Shown piece by piece: positions 56,733 to 64,000 of a DNA stretch of 64,000 nucleotides (positions within the stretch are counted from its first letter, which is position 1; each line of letters opens with the position of its first letter). The position numbers and the translations under genes are program-made. The DNA is from Calycina herbarum (taxonomy: Eukaryota; Ascomycota; Leotiomycetes; Helotiales; Pezizellaceae), in assembly GCA_001414485.1 (NCBI GenBank), contig LLEY01000053.1, forward strand, positions 1-64,000, written 5' to 3'. Under the pieces are notes generated by a model that searched no databases, had not been told where the DNA came from, and saw nothing but the letters and a program-made list of their open reading frames with translations.

Positions 56733-57479
56733 ATGACTCCCAGACTTCCAACCCCCACAGACTTCCCCCCCTCCCTAACCCTTTCAATAATTCCACCCCC
56801 CACCGGCCAACCAATCAACATCCTCATCCTCCTCCACGGCCTAGGCGACACTAATGCCTCATTCATCCAACTAGCCCGCAACCTAAACCTCCCGGAAACA
56901 GTCTGTCTCTCAATCCAAGGACTTCACCCTATACCCGCGATATTCACAGGTTCAGACACCCCATCTTTCCAATGGGGCGATGATGTGTTAGTTGATGAAA
57001 GCAAAGGGGAGATAGATATGGATTCTGGCTTTACAACCTCAGGAAAGGTACTAGGGGATGTGGTGAAAAACGTGCTGATAGAGAAATGCGAGTTCCCCGC
57101 ACGAAATATCCTATTCTATGGCTACGGACAAGGAGGAATGGTTGCGCTGCGTGTTGCCTCTTCTCTCTCTTCGGAGCTTGAATTTGGTGGTGTGGTTAGT
57201 GTTGGTGGTCGTCTCCCCTCATCCTCACAATCCACCACCACATCACAATCAAAATCCAAAACCCCAGTCCTGGTATGCGGAGGAAGCAGAAGCACACAAA
57301 TCACACGACAAGCTGTGGATGGACTGAAAGCGAGGTTTGCAGATATGGAGTATGTCAAGTGGGATAAGAATGAGGACTCAATGCCCAGGAGCAGAGAAGA
57401 AATGCTGCCCATAATGAAGTTTTTCGCAAGAAGGCTTAGGAGCAGAGCGGGGGTTCCGGAGGGGGCTGTTGAAGTGTGA
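56733..57479 (+). CDS. Carboxylesterase/acyl-protein-thioesterase-like protein without the nucleophile serine
   Basis: One open frame of 248 residues. The fold of acyl-protein thioesterases is recognisable: ILILLHGLGDTNASFIQLARNL, LSIQGLHPIP, FQWGDDVL, GKVLGDVVKNVLIEK, NILFYGYGQGGMVALRVASSL, TPVLVCGGSRSTQ. The nucleophile elbow, normally GFSQGG, reads GYGQGG: the serine is glycine. The expected catalytic His near the end is also not seen (MPRSREEMLPIMKFFARRL). Despite this the frame is intact and compositionally normal. The pattern may be shared by a fungal subfamily with a non-hydrolytic role, but I cannot check that here. Convergent with TRM61. The start ATG at 56733 follows CTTCAAAA, a good context. 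Confidence 0.85.
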   Translation: MTPRLPTPTDFPPSLTLSIIPPPTGQPINILILLHGLGDTNASFIQLARNLNLPETVCLSIQGLHPIPAIFTGSDTPSFQWGDDVLVDESKGEIDMDSGFTTSGKVLGDVVKNVLIEKCEFPARNILFYGYGQGGMVALRVASSLSSELEFGGVVSVGGRLPSSSQSTTTSQSKSKTPVLVCGGSRSTQITRQAVDGLKARFADMEYVKWDKNEDSMPRSREEMLPIMKFFARRLRSRAGVPEGAVEV

Positions 57480-57789
57480 AGGGATTAGGAGGAAGGAAGC
57501 AAAGGAAGGAAAATTATTAATGATCTATGGAGGGAAAAGATTGGTGGGGTTTAAGATTATTCTCAGGAGAACTATCGTCACTTTTTGGGGGCGTTATTCA
57601 ACGACATTCGTAGAGCACCAGTACGAACTGAAGGCAAGGATGGGTATGTTGTGGGAGTAGTTTCTCAGTCTAGGAAGGAATATGGATCGATACACTCGGC
57701 GAGATCCTCACATGAGCAACAGGAAAAAAACACAGTAGTTCACGTTGTACTAGTACAACAAATGGTATTCTCGCTATCTACCTGCAAGT
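57480..57789. other. Convergent 3' spacer
   Basis: 3' regions of the esterase-like gene and TRM61; nothing recognised. Confidence 0.4.
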
Positions 57790-59448
57790 CTACTCCGCTG
57801 CAGCAGTTTCGTCAACTTGCTCTATTTTGACCTCTGCCTCTATCTTGACCTCAACTCCCGTATCTGCTGGCTTCAACGCTGCAGCTTCTGCGGCCTCTCT
57901 ATCCTTGTGAGCTTGCCTCTCCGCTCTCTTTTGCTGTCTTTTGCTCATCCCAACAACAGCATCCTCCCCTTCCTTTTCCTTCACCTGCCACTGTAATTTA
58001 GCATTTGCTTCATCCTCCGCCGACCATTCTCGTGGCAGAATGGCGAAGACCAAATAACTTGTATGTGCTTTTAGTTCTTGCTCAACCCGATGTACTAGGT
58101 TTCCCTCTTTATACACCTTTCTCTCAACCAGACTTTCGAGAATCTTGGCCTTGTTATTTGGATTCGTCTTATCTCGCTTTGGGATCTCGGGCTTTTCTCC
58201 TGTTTCGTGGAACGTTTTGAATGTTCCCTCGACGTCTATTAGACGAGCGACCGCTTCATCCACATTGGCTGGTGAGGATAAGACACCTTGCTGGGTGCCA
58301 TTGTCTATTCCAATTCGATCTCGTCGAACCTCGAATCGCTTGTGGGCAACCTCGACCATTTCAATATCAATCCATCCTAACCTCCGCATGACGGAAATGG
58401 TTTTCTGGACTTGTTCGATACATGGCGAGAATGTACATATGTGGACTGGAGAATAAGGATCCAATGCCGAGACAAAAGGGGCAGATGGTATAGAATCCTC
58501 CTCCATCTTAATGTCCACGCCATCCTCCGTCTTTACGCGGGCTTCTTCGTTTTGACTTGGAGGAGGCGATCGAGCTAGATGCGGCAGCGCAAGCCAAGGA
58601 GCAGGTAAATCCAAGAAAACAGCATTGGCCTTAGGACTTTCTCCATCCACCAAGAAACCATTTTCACATACATCCCGATGCGTGATTTGTACCAATCCTT
58701 CCATTCCGTGATCTTGGAGTTCCTTTACCAATTTCTCATGCCTTTGTTCGTGAAATTCAAAACTCCATACCTTACCAAGTTTCCGCCGTTTGTTCGCAGA
58801 GCCTTCAGTGCCAGGATAACCGCTAAATACAGCTCTTGCGGATGCGTGCGTAAAAGAACCACTCCCTGCACCAGCTTCGATAATATTTACTCCCGGCCTT
58901 GCCTTTATTCGATAAAGTACGTAGCTGTAATCCGGGGTATATACAACTTGCGTTCGGTGTGGTAAGGAACTCGTCCAGTTCTCGGGAGTGGGCGGTAGCA
59001 GATGTATGAATCCGGTAGGCGCTGCAGAAGGCGCCCCTTCTTTCTTTTCCTTTTCAATTGGTGTATTCCCATTTGTTTCCACTTCTGCTCCGTCGACCTC
59101 TACCTGCTTCTCAGCTACCTGCTCTGGCTCAACCTTGACTATCTTCTCCGCATGGCCCGCGGCCTCTTTCGACTCGTCCCTCTTGCGCTTCTTCTCGCGA
59201 CCTCGGGAACCCGTATCGACCTTGGACGCGCGCACTTGTGACCCCCATTGCAGCCCAATTAATGTTGTGTGAGGAAATGATCCGAATCGAGTATTTATGA
59301 CTTTCCCCTCCGAGTACCCCTCGTTGTCATCGTCGCGGTCTTTGAGGATCGTGGGTGTTTGGAGGTCGCGCTTGAGATGGATAATTGCTAAGCTGTCGGT
59401 TTTCGATATTGACTCGGGATAGAGGAAGGGCGATACTCGAGGAGTCAT
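57790..59448 (-). CDS. TRM61: tRNA (adenine(58)-N1)-methyltransferase catalytic subunit
   Basis: A single frame from the ATG at 59448 (MTPRVSPFLYPES) gives 552 residues. Landmarks: LIGLQWGSQVRA, GFIHLLPPTPENWTSSLPHRTQVVYTPDYSYVL, the SAM-binding IIEAGAGSGSFTHA, KVWSFEFHEQRHEKL, VFLDLPAPWLALPHL, ICTFSPCIEQVQKTI and IEMVEVAHKRFEVRRDRIG. This is Trm61/Gcd14, which with Trm6 makes m1A58 in tRNA, in the nucleus, and stabilises initiator tRNA-Met. Fungus-specific features are the Lys/Glu-rich low-complexity insert (about residues 80-150) and the basic C-terminal tail (MSKRQQKRAERQAHKDRE). No intron. The upstream in-frame Leu codons to 59484 are not needed. Head-to-head with the cysteinyl-tRNA synthetase gene, so two tRNA-related genes share 269 bp of upstream DNA. 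Confidence 0.95.
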   Translation of the reverse strand: MTPRVSPFLYPESISKTDSLAIIHLKRDLQTPTILKDRDDDNEGYSEGKVINTRFGSFPHTTLIGLQWGSQVRASKVDTGSRGREKKRKRDESKEAAGHAEKIVKVEPEQVAEKQVEVDGAEVETNGNTPIEKEKKEGAPSAAPTGFIHLLPPTPENWTSSLPHRTQVVYTPDYSYVLYRIKARPGVNIIEAGAGSGSFTHASARAVFSGYPGTEGSANKRRKLGKVWSFEFHEQRHEKLVKELQDHGMEGLVQITHRDVCENGFLVDGESPKANAVFLDLPAPWLALPHLARSPPPSQNEEARVKTEDGVDIKMEEDSIPSAPFVSALDPYSPVHICTFSPCIEQVQKTISVMRRLGWIDIEMVEVAHKRFEVRRDRIGIDNGTQQGVLSSPANVDEAVARLIDVEGTFKTFHETGEKPEIPKRDKTNPNNKAKILESLVERKVYKEGNLVHRVEQELKAHTSYLVFAILPREWSAEDEANAKLQWQVKEKEGEDAVVGMSKRQQKRAERQAHKDREAAEAAALKPADTGVEVKIEAEVKIEQVDETAAAE

Positions 59449-59717
59449 TGTGAGGTGGTGGTTAAGAATGCGACAGGAAGACAAGAGGGAGCTTGAACGC
59501 TGGAAGGAAATTTATTATTGCCGACAAGGCTGAAGAAATTTAGCGATGTCCCCAGGCATTGATTCGCGGAAGAAGACCCCCTGTTCGATGAAGTTGTCGC
59601 AAGGCCACGAACATCACGTCTTTATCCCCCTCATTCCCTCACACCAGAAGTGACTCAACCTTGTCAGCACCACCACCCTCCTTTTTACAATTTCCCCGGT
59701 GCTATAAATTTCCCTGA
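59449..59717. promoter_or_regulatory. Shared bidirectional promoter of TRM61 and cysteinyl-tRNA synthetase
   Basis: Only 269 bp separate the two divergent start codons, so both promoters lie here. A CACCACCACCCTCC tract near 59660-59680 and TATAAA at about 59703 are visible. Confidence 0.6.
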
Positions 59718-62317
59718 ATGCCCTCATTTCGTCCGCCTCCTCTCAAACCCAAATTCTACAGATTCAGACCGAAATCAGCGTATGTTTCTTTCCGGCCCAG
59801 AACGATGGCGCAATTGAAAGTACACAATTCTCTCAAACCAGGAGCGGCAGTTCCATTCATTCCCAAGGAGGAGGGGAAGGTCTCCTGGTATGCCTGCGGT
59901 CCAACAGTCTACGATCATTCCCATCTAGGACATGCGAGGAATTATGTTTCCACCGACATTATTCGGAGGGTCATGAGAGATTACTTTGGATTCAAGGTCA
60001 ATTTCGTAATGAATATTACAGATGTGGATGATAAGGTATGGTCTATAGTCTGCAGGGTGTTGGATTTTTCGCTAATTAGATTCCCAGATTATTTTAAAGG
60101 CTAGAAGACAGCGATTGCTCGAGTTGGAGAAGTCGAAGACCTATACCGAATCCGAATTGGCAAAACTCGCAGCTACCGCATTCCAATCCTATGCAGAGGG
60201 CAACCTACCCGAACTTTTAAAGTCTGAAGATGGATCGGAACTCGGTCCTAGTAACTACACAACGAGGAGGGATCAAGCATATGGGAAAGTTCTGTCTGGG
60301 GGGACTCTAACCGGGGAAGGGAAACCAGGAGATGCGGAAGCCAAAATGAAGATGCATCTCAACAACCTCACGACTGCCTCGACAGCCATTCAAGAGAATA
60401 AAGTGTTTGGGGGAGCAGACGAAATTCTACTACCATACCTGGACTCGCTATACAAAGACTCAATTGATGGAAACGACCACACGATATTTACCGATGTCAC
60501 AAAATACTGGGAGGCTGATTTCATGGAGGATATGGATGCATTGAATGTTCTCCGACCAGATGTAATTACACGAGTGACAGATTATGTGCCCCAGATCGCA
60601 AAATTCGTGGAGGCAATTGTCGCAAAGGGGTTTGCATACGAGGCTGACGGATCGGTCTATTTTGATATTACTGCGTTTGAAAAGGCTGGGAACCCATACG
60701 CCAAATTAAGACCAGAAAGTCGAAACGACAAAGCTTTGCAAGAGGATGGCGAGGGATCTCTTTCAAAGAACCTAGGAGGGAAACGAGGTGCTGGGGATTT
60801 TGCTCTTTGGAAGAAGTCAAAACCGGGAGAGCCAGTTTGGGATAGTGCCTGGGGAGGAGGAAGACCTGGCTGGCATATTGAGTGCTCAGTCATGGCATCT
60901 GATGTGTTAGGCTCGCAAATGGATATCCATTCCGGTGGTATTGATCTTGCCTTCCCACATCACGACAACGAACTGGCACAATCCGAAGCCTACTTCTGCG
61001 AACATGGCAAAGGACCACACAATTGGGTCAACTACTTTCTACATATGGGCCATCTTTCAATTGCTGGGTCAAAAATGTCCAAATCACTGAAGAATTTCCA
61101 AACTATCAAGGATGCTTTGAAGACTGACTATACCCCAAGAGGCATGAGAATTGTCTTCTTGCTTGGCCGGTGGAATGACGGTGTTGAGATATCACCTGAT
61201 ATGAGGACTATGGCCGAGAGTTGGGAAACGAGTATTAATGTATGTCATACCCACAAGCACATGACGAGGTAGCAACCATACTGACAAAACCCAGAATTTC
61301 TTCGTCAACGTCAAGGCATTAGTAGCTGAGCACCCGGATAAGAATAAACCAGAATCTGATATGGCAGATCTCTCGCTTAGCAATCCCAAGAATGATTTGG
61401 AAAAAGACCTTACTAAGGCTCAAAAGGAGTTGGAGCTTGCACTCACAGAGTCATTCGATACCCCACGAGCTATGCGCGTTCTAAATGACTTGGTCAAGAC
61501 GGCCAATATCCACATCACCGATACGACAGTTCGTACAAACATCCAAGGTCTTAAGCTGATCGCACGTTGGGTAACAAAAATTGTCGGCATTTTCGGTCTT
61601 GATGCCAATGCTTCTGCCCCGTACGATGGTTTGGGATGGACAAATACCCTCGCATCTAGTCAACTATCGCCCAAAGAAGCCGCTGAACCATTCGCAGCTG
61701 CTTTCCAGAAAATCAAAGCCGAAGTTGAAGGTCTAGGACTACAATCGGAAACTCTAGAATTCTTGCTTAAGGCAGATGTTGATGCTGAATTCCAGTCTCT
61801 GGTTTCAGCTGGTAACAAGGATCCAGAAGCTCTCGTCATGCCATATCTACGAGCAGCCTCAAAGACCCGAGATGAGATTAGAAAACTCGCTCCAGCCTCA
61901 ACCTCCAAGAAGGAAGTCCTCGGACTTTCCGACCGGATCCGGGATGATGATATGACAAACCTCGGTGTTTACCTCGATGATCGACCTGGCAAAGGTGCCC
62001 TCATCAAATTCATCCCCAGAGAAGAACTTCTTGCCCAGAGAGAGGAGAAGGCTGCGAAAGAACAGGCTAAGCTTGTGCAGAAGGAGGCTGCGAAATTGGC
62101 ATTGCAGAAACAGGAACTTGAGAGGGCGGAGAAGGCAAAACAGAGTCCTTTAAACATGTTCCGGAATGATAAGTTTAGTGCTTGGGACGCGGAGGGGTTG
62201 CCTACGCTTGATAAAGAGGGTAAGGAGGTCCCGAAGAGTGCGCTGAAGAAGATGAAGAAGGAGTGGGATAGGCAGAAGAAGGCGAATGATGAGTGGAAGG
62301 CGAAGAATGGTGCGTAG
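59718..62317 (+). CDS. Cysteinyl-tRNA synthetase, probably dual-targeted
   Basis: Exons 59718-60035, 60088-61239 and 61295-62317 give 830 residues from the first ATG, or 801 from the ATG at 59805 (MAQLKVHNS). Class I signatures are complete: HIGH as [10 protein letters not shown], zinc ligand in [38 protein letters not shown] and KMSKSLKNF. The C-terminal half has the DALR-type anticodon-binding helices and a Lys/Glu-rich coiled tail ([20 protein letters not shown]). The 29 residues before MAQ are rich in Arg, Lys, Pro and Phe with no acid residue, as in mitochondrial presequences. Two starts would supply cytosol and mitochondria from one gene, as known for several fungal synthetases. The CysRS-typical long insertion between the two catalytic halves is present. 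No lesions. Confidence 0.96.
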
Positions 62318-62738
62318 ATAGTTTTTTTTTTTTTTGAGTGGCTTTGTTGAGCGGGATTAGAGGTGTCCAAAAGCACCTGCATAGAGGAATTGGACAATTA
62401 TAGAATTGTGAGTTTTTGGCCCAATATACCCATCACGCTCTTTTTGGGGGGGCGTTAATATACTCTTCTCATTCCTCGAAACTATCAGATCTATGAATCC
62501 AGTGTTCTCCAATACCAATTTTCATTGCCGTCTGTACAGATTTAGCACGGCACCCCAAACTCGCGTAGGTCTCTTCACATGAATCATTTCATCTTAACTT
62601 CGTAATTCTTCCAGCATCTGCCTAGTTTTGTCTTTGATGGCCGCTCATATCCCCTCATTCCTAAACTTCAAATTAATCAAAGACTCAAACCAATTTTTCA
62701 ATTTTTTTTCAAAGAAGTACTCACTTATCTCACTTTTT
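62318..62738. other. Convergent 3' spacer
   Basis: Contains a T-run of about 14 at 62321-62334 just past the CysRS stop codon and AT-rich sequence. Nothing else. Confidence 0.5.
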
Positions 62739-63247
62739 CTAAGCCAAAGGAGTAACCCCCTTCTTCAAAATGATATTCCCATATTTCCTCGTTTCTCCCG
62801 TGACAACAATAGCAAAAGCCCCCTTACTCCTCTCGTAATACTTGAAGCGTTCGATCTTCTCTATCGCCCCACTGTAGTGTGGCTTAAGTGCTTCCACGAA
62901 AGCTGTTTCGACTGTTGGGTCGGCTGTGTCGCCTTCTACAACTTGCATCGTCATAACGGGTGTGACACCGTAGGTGTCCAGCTCGAAAAGTGGGAGAATT
63001 GCTGAGAGGAGGGCGGAGGATGAGATACCTAGCGATCGCTTGTTAGAGGGGGAAATAGGGGTTGGGGGCAAAAGGGAAAGGGGAGAGGGTTCCAACCATC
63101 GGCGCGAATAACTGGGATGTGAGGTGGACAGATGGAGTGAGAGGGGAAGTGGCAGTCTGCTAGGACTATTTCGTCGCCGTGGCCCATTTCTGCGAGCACT
63201 TTTAGGAGAGTGGGAGAGATGAGGGGGGAGATTCCTTTGAGGACCAT
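62739..63247 (-). CDS. L-fucose mutarotase-like protein (RbsD/FucU family)
   Basis: Exons 63247-63097 and 63028-62739 give 146 residues. Sequence [36 protein letters not shown] is the family N-terminus with the catalytic His in [11 protein letters not shown]. The intron (GTTGGA...CTAACAAGCGATCGCT-AG) restores [61 protein letters not shown] is the conserved C-terminus with its Tyr residues. Proteins of this family interconvert alpha and beta anomers of L-fucose or ribose-type sugars, as cytosolic decamers. Fungal members are often single genes whose in vivo sugar is not known. Length is normal. Start at 63247 is the only ATG before the motif. Confidence 0.94.
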
Positions 63248-64000
63248 GATTGCTGATTTTTCAGTTTTATATTTGGGAGCTTGAGGGTTTGAATTTTGAG
63301 TAAGAAATGTGAGGTGTTGTTGGTGAAGTTAAGGTTGGGAGGTGGATACTGTTAGAGGAAAACTAGGTAGGGTTTGAAGCGGGGCTACTGCGATCCACTT
63401 GGTGGAGTAAGGTTGTTGGAGTTGTTGCACGACAGTTTATGAAGCTGTATCTAACATGGTAAAAGCTTACTTGCGAGTGAAATTTTGTTCAATGAGTTGA
63501 ATTGGTTTGGGTGTTGTTATTGTATGCATATGCAACGCGATATGTCAGCGCCGCCCGGTGAAGCAAGGAAAGTTAATGGAAGCTAGGTTATGTACTATTG
63601 TAACTCTATTGCAATGGATTTTATTATCTGATAACACCCCATCAGAGGTTTCTGTCATTGGAATTTATATGATGGTTGGTTTCAACGAAGATTAGGTGAC
63701 GCTGATGGTTACTTGGTGAATCGAAAAGACTTAGGATACCTTCGCGTAAGGTTTTACATTTCTTTAAATTCTCTTAAAATTCTGGAACATCAGATATATT
63801 TGAATTGTATTGGAAACAAAAGTTCAGAAACTTACTTTCCTCCAATACATCCGCGAAACAAGATTATCTTAAATATATCGAACAAGTTAAACACTCAAGA
63901 GGTCTTATGACAAACAGTGAAACGAATGCATCTCAGGAAATGGGGCAAGTCATAAAACCAGTGATTGAACTTCAAAAACTACATGTAGAAGAAAATAAGA
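63248..64000. other. Intergenic to window end
   Basis: Promoter of the mutarotase-like gene and AT-rich sequence. Short frames at 63507-63910 have no domain. No gene called; a gene could begin beyond the window. Confidence 0.4.

Noticed and set aside
63507..63910. Two short plus-strand frames near the window end
   Set aside because: AT-rich, under 70 codons, no domain.

Overview
The window looks like a piece of a filamentous ascomycete chromosome. It is most likely Leotiomycetes, perhaps a Sclerotiniaceae-type fungus, but that placement is inference from protein flavour and intron style, not from a search. Genes carry short introns (about 46-80 nt) with GTAWGT-like donors, CTAAC/CTGAC branch sites and YAG acceptors. 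All coordinates of spliced models below were worked out by hand from splice sites and reading frame.

Layout. 1-0.8 kb is AT-rich degenerate repeat DNA. 0.9-5 kb is a decayed accessory block: an ankyrin fragment, one intact unknown gene, a two-helix membrane protein broken by a stop, and a NACHT (NLR-like) pseudogene. 5.8-14.4 kb is intact: pICln-like protein, OPT oligopeptide transporter with a 9-nt microexon, phospholipase D. 14.7-22.8 kb is a second run of damaged genes: a CYP52-like P450 whose heme cysteine reads as tyrosine, an NB-ARC/TPR gene with a frameshift and a nonsense codon, and a second P450 with a GT-to-AT splice donor. 23.8-24.7 kb may hold a decayed DUF3328 copy, followed by an F-box gene (25.5-27.1 kb).

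27.7-32.3 kb is the most interesting part: two intact UstYa-like (DUF3328) oxidase genes flank a small secreted protein made of tandem near-identical repeats, each repeat being a separate exon followed by a near-identical intron. This is the architecture of a fungal ribosomally synthesised peptide (dikaritin/Kex2-repeat type) locus, but the repeats lack tyrosine and have only one dibasic site, so the product class is open. A rhodopsin-like membrane protein and an MFS exporter follow (33.3-36.8 kb) and could belong to it.

37.7-41.6 kb pairs an allantoate-permease-type transporter with an amidohydrolase, a plausible uptake-plus-hydrolysis unit. 42-50 kb holds a STAND-N-terminal/ankyrin protein, a damaged membrane-protein gene, an NmrA-like reductase and a large fungal membrane protein. 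52-63.3 kb is a conserved housekeeping stretch: M18 aspartyl aminopeptidase, CipC-like protein, a serine-less carboxylesterase-like protein, TRM61, cysteinyl-tRNA synthetase (with a putative mitochondrial start) and an L-fucose mutarotase-like protein. No tRNA, rRNA or CRISPR was recognised.
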